This document shows positions 8,354-19,115 of a DNA stretch of 64,000 bases, in pieces. The DNA comes from Rhizobium sp. CG5 (GTDB lineage: Bacteria; Pseudomonadota; Alphaproteobacteria; Rhizobiales; Rhizobiaceae). Position numbers and translations under genes: made by a program. Each line of letters opens with the position of its first letter. Position 1 is the stretch's first letter. Under the pieces are notes generated by a model. That model was not told the DNA's origin. It did not search any database and was given only the letters and a program-made list of their open reading frames with translations. Location: NCBI RefSeq assembly GCF_023701945.1, contig NZ_JABAEF010000023.1, positions 28,680 to 92,679 on the forward strand. The letters are read 5' to 3'.

Positions 8354-9298
8354 ATGCTGCCACCCATCGCGCTCGTGACCCGTATGGACGAAACCTCGGA
8401 GCAGGACTGGCTCGATCGTCTGGCCAAGGCCATGCCGGGCGAGACGATCCGTCCGTTCCGGGATCTGACGCCCGAAGAGCGGCGGCTTGCCGAGATCGCC
8501 ATTGTCGCCAATCCCGACCCGGCCGATGTGGCGGCCCTGCCCTGCCTGTCGTGGATCCACAGCCTGTGGGCCGGCGTCGAGCGGCTGGTCGCCGAACTTG
8601 GCGGCCTGGCACCGCCGATCGTCCGGCTTGTCGATCCGGAATTGTCGCGGGTGATGGCCGAAGCCGTACTGGCCTGGACCTATTACATCCACCGGGACAT
8701 GCCCGCCTATCGCAAAAGCCAGCAGAACCGGCTGTGGCAGCCGCTCGACTACCGTCATCCGCGCGATGTCACGGTCGGCCTGCTGGGACTTGGTGCTCTG
8801 GGAACAGCCGCGGCAGGCCGCCTGACCGGCGCCGGCTTCAAGGTCTGCGGCTGGAGCCGCTCGCCGAAGGTGCTGGAGAGGGTCGAGACCGTCTGCGGCG
8901 ACGATGGCCTGCGGCATGTGCTGGCAACGAGCGATATCATCGTCTGCCTGGTGCCGCTGACATCGGACACCCGCGGCCTGCTGAATACAGAGCGACTGGC
9001 TGTAATCAAGCCCGGCGCATCGATCATCAATTTCGCCCGCGGCGCCGTCATCACTAGCGACGCCCTGCTGGCCGCACTCGACAGCGGCCGGATCGCCCAT
9101 GCGGTGCTGGATGTCTTCGAGCAGGAGCCCCTGCCCGCGGATGCCCGTTTCTGGGGCCACGACAGGGTCACCGTGCTGCCCCATATCTCGGCACCGACGA
9201 CGCCGGAAACGGCCTGCGCCATCGTGGCCGCCAATGTGCATGCCTGGCGGGATCGCGGCGTGATGCCGGTAACCGTCGATCGCGATCGGGGATACTGA
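8354..9298 (+). CDS. D-2-hydroxyacid dehydrogenase (glyoxylate/hydroxypyruvate reductase A-like)
   Basis: The enzyme (314 aa) should be an NAD(P)H-dependent reductase of glyoxylate, hydroxypyruvate or related 2-oxo acids. It has GLGALG at about residues 147-152, catalytic Arg in NFARGAV, Glu in DVFEQEPLP and His in LPHISAPT. The long N-terminal segment before the Rossmann fold is typical of the GhrA branch. ATG 8354 is preceded by GGAAGA. It is a different subfamily from the dehydrogenase at 3781, so the operon encodes two distinct 2-hydroxyacid dehydrogenases. Confidence 0.92.
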   Translation: MLPPIALVTRMDETSEQDWLDRLAKAMPGETIRPFRDLTPEERRLAEIAIVANPDPADVAALPCLSWIHSLWAGVERLVAELGGLAPPIVRLVDPELSRVMAEAVLAWTYYIHRDMPAYRKSQQNRLWQPLDYRHPRDVTVGLLGLGALGTAAAGRLTGAGFKVCGWSRSPKVLERVETVCGDDGLRHVLATSDIIVCLVPLTSDTRGLLNTERLAVIKPGASIINFARGAVITSDALLAALDSGRIAHAVLDVFEQEPLPADARFWGHDRVTVLPHISAPTTPETACAIVAANVHAWRDRGVMPVTVDRDRGY

Positions 9299-9316
9299 GT
9301 TGGTATAAGCAGAACG

Positions 9317-9337
9317 TATAATTCAACTCGAATTATA
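9317..9337. promoter_or_regulatory. AT-rich perfect dyad upstream of the hydantoin operon
   Basis: TATAATTC and GAATTATA form a perfect 8+8 inverted repeat around a 5-nt spacer. A second AT-rich stretch (AATTATATTG) follows within 20 nt. The 133-nt gap 9299-9431 is far more AT-rich than its surroundings. It probably holds the promoter and an operator for the ABC-hydantoinase operon. Which regulator binds is unknown; the LysR protein at 15543 and the two GntR proteins are candidates. Confidence 0.55.
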
Positions 9338-9431
9338 ATAGGCAATTATATTGCACTGCGACATGACCCATGAAACGATGATCCCATAACAAGGCCGTAA
9401 AGGCCGACCTCACCACCAGCAGGAGAACATC

Positions 9432-10277
9432 ATGAACCGCTTTTTCAAGTCCGGCATTGCCGGGCTGGCGCTTTGCTGCGCCTTGTCGCCGGCTTTCGCC
9501 GAGGGTACGATCAAGACCGCGCTCGACGGCACATTTGCGCCGCATGCCATGCCGACGCTCGACGGCAAGGTCGAGGGTTTCAATGTCGATCTCGTCAACC
9601 TGATCGGCGAACGCCTCGGCAAGACGGTTGACCTGACGTCTGCGCAGTTTTCCGGACTGATCCCGGCGCTGCAGGCCAAGACCTACGATTTTCTGGCAGC
9701 GCCGGTGACCGTCAATGCCGAACGCTCGGCGAACCTGCTCTTCACCGAAGGCTTCATGGACACCAATTTCGGCTTCGTCGTGCCGGCCGGTGCCCCGGAC
9801 TATGCCTCGCTTGAGGATCTGAAGGGCAAGACCATCGCCGTCAACAAGGGGTCTGCCTATGACAGCTTCCTGCGCGGCAAGGAAGCCGAATACGGCTGGA
9901 AGATCGAGAGCTACGGCACCAATACCGATGCCGTCGCCGCCGTTCTGGCCGGCCGCGCCGATGCGAACCTCGCCGGTGCCACCGTGGCCGCCTGGGCGGT
10001 CAAGCAGAACCCGCAGCTGAAGCTATCTTATGAATATCCGACTGGCCTGGTCTGGGGGCTTGCCTTCCGCAAGGATGACGTCGAAGGCCGCAACCTGGTC
10101 GACAAGGCGATCGAATGCCTGAAGACCGATGGCTCGATGGCCAAGCTGTCGGAAAAATGGTTCGGCGTGACGCCCGTTGCCGGCACGACCATCGTCACGC
10201 CCACCAAGGGCTACGGCGTTCCGGGCTTCGACGGCTATGTCGAAGACGACCATGCACCGTCCTGCGCGCTGAAATAA
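9432..10277 (+). CDS. ABC transporter substrate-binding protein, amino-acid type (SBP family 3)
   Basis: This is a periplasmic receptor of 281 aa with a Sec signal peptide ending near residue 23 (SPAFA-EG). The mature chain shows the two-lobed family-3 pattern (GFNVDLVNLIGERLGKTVDL; DLKGKTIAVNKGSAYDSFL). A canonical GGAG precedes the ATG. It heads a transporter-enzyme operon for hydantoin degradation, so hydantoins, N-carbamoyl amino acids or amino acids are likely ligands. A strong stem-loop follows its stop codon. Confidence 0.93.
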   Translation: MNRFFKSGIAGLALCCALSPAFAEGTIKTALDGTFAPHAMPTLDGKVEGFNVDLVNLIGERLGKTVDLTSAQFSGLIPALQAKTYDFLAAPVTVNAERSANLLFTEGFMDTNFGFVVPAGAPDYASLEDLKGKTIAVNKGSAYDSFLRGKEAEYGWKIESYGTNTDAVAAVLAGRADANLAGATVAAWAVKQNPQLKLSYEYPTGLVWGLAFRKDDVEGRNLVDKAIECLKTDGSMAKLSEKWFGVTPVAGTTIVTPTKGYGVPGFDGYVEDDHAPSCALK

Positions 10278-10289
10278 TCTGTTGCCGAT

Positions 10290-10314
10290 CCGGCGCGGCC
10301 CCGTCGCGCCGGAC
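10290..10314 (+). other. Intercistronic stem-loop after the binding-protein gene
   Basis: TCCGGCGCG (10290-10298) pairs perfectly with CGCGCCGGA (10306-10314) around a 7-nt loop. There is no T tract. Such hairpins often follow the binding-protein gene of ABC operons, where they stabilise the upstream mRNA and reduce expression of the membrane subunits. That role is inferred. Confidence 0.7.
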
Positions 10315-10343
10315 CGATCTGAGCCTGCCCGGAGTTCGTGCCC

Positions 10344-11087
<744 letters not shown>

Positions 11088-11096
11088 GGCGGTTCC

Positions 11097-11780
11097 ATGG
11101 ACGGTCTCACCCGGTTTCTGACGACATTCTTCGATCCGGCGATGATGCAGGCCCATGCGCCGGCCGTGCTCGCGGGGGTCTGGGTCACCCTGAAGATCGG
11201 CCTGGCGGTGATCATCGCCGGTATCGCACTCGGCCTGCTGCTTGCCTGCCTGCGCACCTACGGGCGAAAGCTGGTCAATTTTCCGATCATCTGCTTTGCC
11301 GATATCTTTCGCGCCCTGCCGCCGCTGGTGCTGATCCTCATCCTCTATTTCGGCCTGCCGTCGGCGGGCGTGCTCCTGTCCGGGCCGATGGTGCTGTTCC
11401 TGGTCTTGAGCCTGACGCTGGCCGCCTTTGCCGAAGAGATCTTCTGGGCCGGCTTTTCCGCCATCGAGAAGGGCCAGTGGGAGGCCGGCATCGCCACCGG
11501 CCTTGGCTTCACCGGCACGCTCATCCATGTCGCCCTGCCCCAGGCCGTGCGTCTGGCCACCCCGCCGCTGGTCAACCGGGTTCTTGCCATCACCAAGATG
11601 ACCGCACTCGGCTCGGTGATCGGCGTCGAGGAGGTGCTGTCGGCGGCCACCACCGCGCAGAGCTTCTCCGGCAGCGCCACGCCATTGTCGCTGGCGGCGA
11701 TCGCCTATCTCATCATCTTCCTGCCTGTCGTCTTCCTGGCCCGCACCCTGGAATCCCGGCAGCGCTGGGGACGGCACTGA
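11097..11780 (+). CDS. Amino-acid ABC transporter permease (HisM/GlnP type), first
   Basis: The inner-membrane subunit has 227 aa and about five helices. The cytoplasmic EAA loop reads EEIFWAGFSAIEKGQWEAGIATGLG, which docks the ATPase. It starts 9 nt after the ATPase gene and is followed 13 nt later by a second permease, so the membrane part is a heterodimer. It belongs to the hydantoin operon by spacing and strand. Confidence 0.94.
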   Translation: MDGLTRFLTTFFDPAMMQAHAPAVLAGVWVTLKIGLAVIIAGIALGLLLACLRTYGRKLVNFPIICFADIFRALPPLVLILILYFGLPSAGVLLSGPMVLFLVLSLTLAAFAEEIFWAGFSAIEKGQWEAGIATGLGFTGTLIHVALPQAVRLATPPLVNRVLAITKMTALGSVIGVEEVLSAATTAQSFSGSATPLSLAAIAYLIIFLPVVFLARTLESRQRWGRH

Positions 11781-11793
11781 GAGGAGAGACACG

Positions 11794-12459
11794 ATGCAGA
11801 CCCTTCTCGACCAGTTCTTCAATATCTCCATCATGATCAAGACCATGCCGCTGATGCTGAAGGGTCTGGTGATGACCCTGAAACTCTGCGCCGCAGTGAT
11901 CCTGCTCGGTCTTGTCGGCGGGCTCCTGGTGGCGCTCGGCAATCTCAGCCCGCGGCGTTGGCTGCGTCTGCCCTCGATCGTCTTCACCGACATTTTTCGC
12001 GCTTTGCCGCCGCTGGTTCTGCTGATCTTCATCTATTCCGGCCTGCCCTTTGCCGGCGTCGAGATCTCGCCCTTCACGGCGGTGGTGCTGGCCTTCTTCC
12101 TCAACAATTCCTCCTATTATGCCGAGGTCTACCGGGCCGGCATCCTCTCGGTGCCGAAGGGCCAGTTCGAGGCGGCGCGCTCCACCGGATTGTCGAAGGC
12201 GCAGGCGCTCATCCATGTCGTGCTGCCGCAGGCGGTGCGCAATGTGCTGCCGGACCTGCTGTCGAACACGATCGAAGTGGTCAAGCTCACTTCGCTGGCC
12301 TCCGCCGTCTCCTTTGCCGAACTGCTCTACAGCGCCAATATGGCGCGCTCCGTCACCTACAATGCCTCGCCGCTCGTGCTGGCGGCGCTGATCTATCTCG
12401 TCCTGCTCTGGCCTCTGGTGCGGCTTGTCAGCCGCTTCCAGCGACGGCTCGCGGCCTGA
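11794..12459 (+). CDS. Amino-acid ABC transporter permease (HisM/GlnP type), second
   Basis: This second half of the permease pair has 221 aa, with a canonical EAA loop (YYAEVYRAGILSVPKGQFEAARSTGLS). A good GAGGAGAG ribosome-binding site precedes the ATG. It resembles the first permease in length and topology but is clearly diverged from it. The carbamoylase gene starts 23 nt downstream. Confidence 0.94.
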   Translation: MQTLLDQFFNISIMIKTMPLMLKGLVMTLKLCAAVILLGLVGGLLVALGNLSPRRWLRLPSIVFTDIFRALPPLVLLIFIYSGLPFAGVEISPFTAVVLAFFLNNSSYYAEVYRAGILSVPKGQFEAARSTGLSKAQALIHVVLPQAVRNVLPDLLSNTIEVVKLTSLASAVSFAELLYSANMARSVTYNASPLVLAALIYLVLLWPLVRLVSRFQRRLAA

Positions 12460-12482
12460 CGCTCCACAAGACTTGAAAGGAC

Positions 12483-13415
12483 ATGACCATGACCCGAATG
12501 ATGATCGCAGGCGCCCAGCTCGGTGCCATCCAGAAAGCCGACAACCGCGACAAGGTCGTGGCCCGCATGATCGATCTTTTGAACGAAGCGGCCGCCAAGG
12601 GCGCCGACATGGTGGTCTACCCGGAACTGGCGCTGACCACCTTCTTTCCGCGCTGGTACATGCCGGACCAGGCCGAGGTCGACACCTGGTTTGAAACGGA
12701 AATGCCCAACCATGCCACCATGCCGCTGTTCGAGCGGGCCCGCGATCTGAACGTCGCCGTCACCTTTGGATACGCCGAGCTGACGCCGGAGGGCCTGCAC
12801 TACAACACCTCGATCATGACCAACCGCCGCGGCGAGATCATCGGCAAATATCGCAAGATTCATTTGCCAGGCCATGTCGAATACGATACGACGCGCGCCT
12901 TCCAGCACATGGAAAAACGCTATTTCCTGCCCGGCGATCTCGGCTTCAACGTCTGGCGCAACGAGGGCGTGGTGATGGGCATGGCGATCTGCAACGACCG
13001 GCGCTGGCCGGAGACCTTCCGCTGCCTGGGCCTGCAGGGTGTCGAACTGGTGACGATCGGCTACAACACGCCGTCGGTGAACAGCCAGATGAGCGTGGAA
13101 GGGCTGCCGCAGCGGCTGTTCCATTCGGAACTGTCGCTGCAGGCCGGCGCCTACCAGAACGCCACCTTCGTGGCCGGCATCGCCAAGGCCGGTCTTGAGG
13201 ACGGACATCCGCTGATGGGCGGCTCGGTGATCGTCGATCCGGATGGCTTTGTTCTGGCGCGCGCCGAGACCGAAGAGGACGAGTTGATCCTGGCCGATTG
13301 CGACTTTTCCAAATGCGCCTTCGGCAAAACGACGATTTTCGACTTTGAGCGCCATCGCCGCATCGAGCATTATGGCCGCATCACCAGCCAGACCGGCGTG
13401 ATTCTGGAAGTGTAG
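12483..13415 (+). CDS. N-carbamoyl-D-amino acid hydrolase (D-carbamoylase)
   Basis: This nitrilase-superfamily enzyme converts N-carbamoyl-D-amino acids to D-amino acid, CO2 and ammonia. The catalytic triad is complete at Glu48 (VVYPELALTTFFPRWY), Lys125 (KYRKIHLPGH) and Cys170 (AICNDRRWPE). The chain closely follows my recollection of the Agrobacterium D-carbamoylase in motif order and length (310 versus about 304 aa). It lies between the importer and the hydantoinase, so it takes the second step of the D-hydantoinase pathway. Confidence 0.95.
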   Translation: MTMTRMMIAGAQLGAIQKADNRDKVVARMIDLLNEAAAKGADMVVYPELALTTFFPRWYMPDQAEVDTWFETEMPNHATMPLFERARDLNVAVTFGYAELTPEGLHYNTSIMTNRRGEIIGKYRKIHLPGHVEYDTTRAFQHMEKRYFLPGDLGFNVWRNEGVVMGMAICNDRRWPETFRCLGLQGVELVTIGYNTPSVNSQMSVEGLPQRLFHSELSLQAGAYQNATFVAGIAKAGLEDGHPLMGGSVIVDPDGFVLARAETEEDELILADCDFSKCAFGKTTIFDFERHRRIEHYGRITSQTGVILEV

Positions 13416-13426
13416 GGAGTATCTCC

Positions 13427-14887
13427 GTGACCGCTTACGATACCGTCATCCACGGGGGCCGGGTGGTCACCGCATCAGAGGTCTTCTTTGCCGATATCGG
13501 CATCCGCGACGGCCGGATTGCCGCACTCGCCGAGACGATCGAGGGCGGCGAGCGCCGCATCGACGCCACCGGCCGGTTGGTCATGCCCGGCGGCATCGAG
13601 GGCCATTGCCATATCGCCCAGGAAAGCTCGTCGGGCGTGATGACCGCCGACGACTATTATTCCGGATCGGTTTCGGCAGCCTTCGGCGGCAATTCCTCCT
13701 TCATTCCCTTTGCTGCCCAGCATCGCGGCCAGTCGATCGCCGAGGTGATTTCCACCTATGACGGCCGCGCCGCGCCCCATTCTGTCCTCGACTATTCCTA
13801 TCACCTGATCATATCAGACCCGACGGCCGCCGTGCTGGCCGAACTGCCTGGCGTTTTTGCCCGCGGCATCACCTCGTTCAAGGTGTTCATGACCTATGAC
13901 CTGATGAATATCGGCGATGGCGGCATGCTCGATATCCTGACGGTCGCCAAGGCCCATGGGGCGCTGACCATGGTCCATGCCGAGAACAACGATATGGTCA
14001 AATGGATGAACCGGCGGCTTGCCGCAGCCGGCCTGACCGCGCCAAAATACCATGCCATCAGCCGCCCGGAACTGGCCGAGGAAGAGGCGATCAACCGCGC
14101 CGTGTCGCTCGCCAAGCTGGTCGACGCCGCTCTGTTCATCGTCCATGTCTCGACCGCCGGTGGTGCGGAGATCGTGCGGCGGGAAAAGCTGGCCGGTGCC
14201 AAACTCTTTGCCGAGACCTGCCCGCAATATCTGGCGCTGACCCGCGCCGATCTCGACCGCCCCGGCATGGACGGCGCCAAATATATCTGCTCGCCGCCGC
14301 TGCGCGATACCAAGACCCAGGATGCCCTGTGGCGCCATATCCAGACCGGAACCTTCGAGAGCGTCTCGTCCGACCATGCGCCCTATCGGGCCGATGCCAG
14401 CGGCAAGTTCCTGAACGGCTCCGAGGTGCCCTATCCGAAGATCGCCAATGGCATGCCCGGCATTGCCATGCGGCTGCCCTATCTGTTCTCCGAGGGCGTG
14501 GTGAAGGGCCGCATCACTCTGCCGCAATTCGTGCAGCTATCGTCTGCCAATGCCGCAAGGACCTTTGGGCTGGACAAGAAAGGCGCCATCGCACCCGGAT
14601 ACGACGCCGATATTGCCATCTGGAATCCGGCCGAGACCCGCATCGCCACGCAGGCAGCCCAGCATGACAACATGGACTACACGCCTTTCGAGGGCATCGA
14701 GATCACCGGCTGGCCGGACCTGGTGATGAACCGCGGGACCATCGTGGTCGAGAAGGGCGAGCTGAAGGCCGAGCGCGGCCGCGGCCGGTTCGTCGCCCGC
14801 AAGCCGGTGGATCTCACCGGCATTCCCGGTCATCGCGCCGGCGAGCTGGACCCTGCCCGCAATTTCGGCGCGGAGATCGCCCCATGA
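13427..14887 (+). CDS. hydA: D-hydantoinase / dihydropyrimidinase
   Basis: This 486-aa cyclic amidase opens 5-substituted hydantoins (or dihydropyrimidines) to N-carbamoyl amino acids. All binuclear-metal ligands are visible: His60 and His62 (GHCHIAQES), carboxylated Lys152 (SFKVFMTYD), His184 (VHAENND), His240 (IVHVSTAGG) and Asp316 (SDHAPY). Translation starts at GTG 13427 behind GGGAG. The neighbours (D-carbamoylase before, hydantoin racemase after) argue for D-hydantoinase over pyrimidine catabolism. Confidence 0.95.
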   Translation: MTAYDTVIHGGRVVTASEVFFADIGIRDGRIAALAETIEGGERRIDATGRLVMPGGIEGHCHIAQESSSGVMTADDYYSGSVSAAFGGNSSFIPFAAQHRGQSIAEVISTYDGRAAPHSVLDYSYHLIISDPTAAVLAELPGVFARGITSFKVFMTYDLMNIGDGGMLDILTVAKAHGALTMVHAENNDMVKWMNRRLAAAGLTAPKYHAISRPELAEEEAINRAVSLAKLVDAALFIVHVSTAGGAEIVRREKLAGAKLFAETCPQYLALTRADLDRPGMDGAKYICSPPLRDTKTQDALWRHIQTGTFESVSSDHAPYRADASGKFLNGSEVPYPKIANGMPGIAMRLPYLFSEGVVKGRITLPQFVQLSSANAARTFGLDKKGAIAPGYDADIAIWNPAETRIATQAAQHDNMDYTPFEGIEITGWPDLVMNRGTIVVEKGELKAERGRGRFVARKPVDLTGIPGHRAGELDPARNFGAEIAP

Positions 14888-15546
14888 GCGGACCGATCGT
14901 CGTCATCAATCCGAACAGCTCAGAAAGCGTCACCGAAGGTCTGCGCGAGGCGCTGGCCGGTTTTCAGTTTCCCAGCGGCCCGCTCATCGAATGCCTGACG
15001 ATCGTCGAAGGCCCGCCCGGCGTCGTGACGCAGCGTGATGTCGACGAGGCGGCGCTGAACACCGCCAAGATCATCGAGGCACGCCCCGATGCCGGCGCCT
15101 TCGTGCTGGCCTGCTACTCGCAGCCGGGCCTTGATCTGGCCCGCTCGCTCACGTCAGTGCCGGTCTACGGCATCCAAGATGCCGGCGTTTTGGCCGCATT
15201 GGCGCGGGCCGATCTGTTCGGCGTCATTGCGGTGGCGGAGGCCTCCATTCCCCGCCACCTGCGCAACCTGCGGCGGCTCGGCGTCGACAACCGGCTGGCC
15301 GGGGAAGTGGCCCTGCAGGGCAATATCAACGTCGCCGACAGCGGTCATGGCGAGGAGAGTTTTGCCGCACTGCTGGAGGCTGGCGTTAAGCTCCGCGCGC
15401 TTGGCGCCGGGGCCGTGGTGCTGGGCTGCGCCGGCATGTCCGGCCATCGCGCCAGGCTCGAGGCAGAGCTCGGCGTTGCCGTCATCGATCCGACCCAGGC
15501 GGCGGTCGCCATGGCCTTCGGTCATCTCGTCACCGGCACCCCATGA
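14884..15546 (+). CDS. Hydantoin racemase (Asp/Glu racemase superfamily)
   Basis: This 220-aa cofactor-independent racemase interconverts L- and D-5-substituted hydantoins so that both enter the D-specific route. The two catalytic cysteines are at Cys77 (VLACYSQP) and Cys182 (VLGCAGMSG), and the N-terminal INPNSSESVT is the family's opening motif. It overlaps the hydantoinase stop and the LysR start by 4 nt each. The set racemase, hydantoinase and D-carbamoylase is the complete three-enzyme hydantoin cascade. Confidence 0.95.
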   Translation: MSGPIVVINPNSSESVTEGLREALAGFQFPSGPLIECLTIVEGPPGVVTQRDVDEAALNTAKIIEARPDAGAFVLACYSQPGLDLARSLTSVPVYGIQDAGVLAALARADLFGVIAVAEASIPRHLRNLRRLGVDNRLAGEVALQGNINVADSGHGEESFAALLEAGVKLRALGAGAVVLGCAGMSGHRARLEAELGVAVIDPTQAAVAMAFGHLVTGTP

Positions 15547-16469
15547 CCGAGCCCGCCACGCCACCGGATATCTCGCTGCGCCTGCTGGAAATCTTCGGCG
15601 CGATGATGCGGTGCGAGACGACGGTGGAGGCGGCCGAACAGCTCGGCATTTCGCAACCCGCCGTGTCGAACGGCATCCGCCAGCTGGAGAGCCAGCTCGG
15701 CGTCACGCTGTTCGAGCGCCTGCATCGCCGCCTGCAGCCGACGGAAGAAGCGCTGCTGCTCTACGAGGAAGTGCGCCCGGTCTTCGGCCTGCTGCGCGGC
15801 TTTTCGGCCCGCGCCCGCGACATGCGGCAGGGCTTGTCGGGACGGTTGCGGATCATCACCACGCCGCCGCTTGGCCATACCGTGGCGCCGGCGGCGCTGC
15901 GGACTTTCCTGAAGGACCGGCCCGACGTCTCGGTCTCCTACGATGTGCGGCGGCTGGAGCATGTGCTGGAGGCGGTGCAAAGCGGTGCGGCGGATCTCGG
16001 TCTGGCTTTGGGGCTCGACCGTCACCCGGCGGTCAACATCGAAGTCCTGGCCCGCACCCATATGGTGGCCCTGGTGCCGCTGGACGGATTGCTGGCGGAA
16101 AAGAGCATCGTCTCGGCCAGCGACCTCTCCCCCGGCAGCTTCATCGGCCTTGAGGCGGAATCGCGCATGGGGCAGATCCTGCGCCATGCCTTCGAGCGAG
16201 ACGGCGCCCATTACGATCCGCGCGTCGAAGTGCGCTACTGCTCGACCGCAGCGGTGCTGGCGGATACAGGCATCGGCGCTGCCGTCATCGATCCCTACAG
16301 CGCAGCCTTCCAGCGCAAGACCCATATGGTGTCGCGGCCCTTTCAGCCGCCGAGCGAAGTCTGTGCCGTAATGCTGACCCGCAAGGGCGTACCGCGCTCA
16401 CGACTTCTGCATGCCTTCATCTCCGAGCTGAAACAGGCCATCGCCGATTTCGACGTCAAGGCCGCATAG
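15543..16469 (+). CDS. LysR-family transcriptional regulator
   Basis: The protein has 308 aa. The N-terminal helix-turn-helix (residues about 10-70, AAEQLGISQPAVSNGIRQLESQLG) is followed by a periplasmic-binding-like effector domain. It is the last gene of the operon and overlaps the racemase gene. This is unusual for LysR genes, which normally diverge from their targets. It may therefore autoregulate through the 9299-9431 region. Confidence 0.93.
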   Translation: MTEPATPPDISLRLLEIFGAMMRCETTVEAAEQLGISQPAVSNGIRQLESQLGVTLFERLHRRLQPTEEALLLYEEVRPVFGLLRGFSARARDMRQGLSGRLRIITTPPLGHTVAPAALRTFLKDRPDVSVSYDVRRLEHVLEAVQSGAADLGLALGLDRHPAVNIEVLARTHMVALVPLDGLLAEKSIVSASDLSPGSFIGLEAESRMGQILRHAFERDGAHYDPRVEVRYCSTAAVLADTGIGAAVIDPYSAAFQRKTHMVSRPFQPPSEVCAVMLTRKGVPRSRLLHAFISELKQAIADFDVKAA

Positions 16470-16566
16470 GCAGACTGTGTATGTCCGACATTGTCTCTAG
16501 CGCCTGCTGGTGGCGAACTGGCATAGGTGATCTGCAACACGCCCCACAATCGGGTACAATTCCCCC

Positions 16567-18071
<1,505 letters not shown>

Positions 18072-18075
<4 letters not shown>

Positions 18076-19115
18076 GTCAGGGGGCCCAGGTTGAGGATTT
18101 CACCGCTCGCCTGGCTGACGGCGATCACGTCGCCGTTCCAGATGACGGCATCGCTGATGGCGTGCCGGCGACCATTGGCCCGGGATTGCAGCGAGCCTGT
18201 CGGCATAAGGGTCTCATCGAGCGTGATCAGCAGTCCGTAGGAAAAGGACGGCGCCCAGGGCTTGATCTCGCCGAACAGGCGCGTTGCGCCGAGTTCGATG
18301 GGGAAGTCGTGGCTGAATTCCGGACTGGCACGCGGGGAGATCCAGTGCCGTGGGTCGATCGTTGCCTTCATCTCGTCGACGAAGCCATGCTCCGTGCGCA
18401 GGAATTCGATCAGCGGATCGCGCCTCGAGAGACAGGCGAGCAGATAGCCCTGCGGCGTCTTGCGCAGACGCCCGAGATAGGCCGGGAAGCCGCCCCGAAG
18501 CACCCGGCCGGATGTATCGATGGCACGGGTGGTATCAAGCTCGGTGACGATCAAGCCCCCGCTTTCATCCCGGCAAATGCCCATGGGGCAGCTGAGGTTT
18601 CGGGAGATGACCCGGGTCGCGCCATCCCTGGTTTGTGCGGTGACTGACCCCGTCCGTGCCGCATCCCAGGGCGCCATGGCCAGCGCCTCGTTGGCGCAGG
18701 TATAGCCATTCCGGACGACCGCAATTTCATCTTCGGAAAGAAACAGGCAATCGCAGGCGCAACCAGCGTCGGCTGTCGCTGGAGCCGCCCATAGCAGCGA
18801 CTGGCCCTGACGGTTGTGGATCCGGACTTCGCCGTTTTCCAGACCGACGGCGACAAGGCCGCCCGGGCTGACGGCAAGGGCCGTGACGGGGTGGTCCAGT
18901 ACGATCCACGGGCTTGGCATGTCGCCCCAGCGATCGGCCGACCAGACCGATGATCCCGAAGAGATCAGCAGCGCCCCATCGGCCGAAACCGCCAGCGCAT
19001 CGGGCCGGGTGATGGCAATGGCCTCAGCCTCATCGAGACGGCTGTTGGGGCCAAGGATGCCTTCGAGCGTCATGGCCGGGGGCTCCGCGGCGCGCGATTT
19101 GAACAAGAAGCTCAT
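18072..19115 (-). CDS. Beta-propeller protein of unknown function in the sugar ABC operon
   Basis: About 347 aa of repeated beta-strand patterns (PDALAVSADGALLISSGSS; PVTALAVSPGGLVAVGLENGEVRIHN; GEILNLG at the end) indicate a six- or seven-bladed propeller of the WD/SMP-30/strictosidine-synthase type. There is no signal peptide. ATG 19115 overlaps the stop of the permease fusion (ATGA), which argues for coupling; an in-frame ATG at 19127 would add four residues. A CAC cysteine cluster lies near residue 125. It could be a lactonase, a sugar sensor or a scaffold. Confidence 0.75.

Noticed and set aside
16470..16566. Terminator between the convergent LysR and sugar ATPase genes
   Set aside because: A bidirectional terminator is expected in this 97-nt gap, but I found no convincing stem with a T tract.
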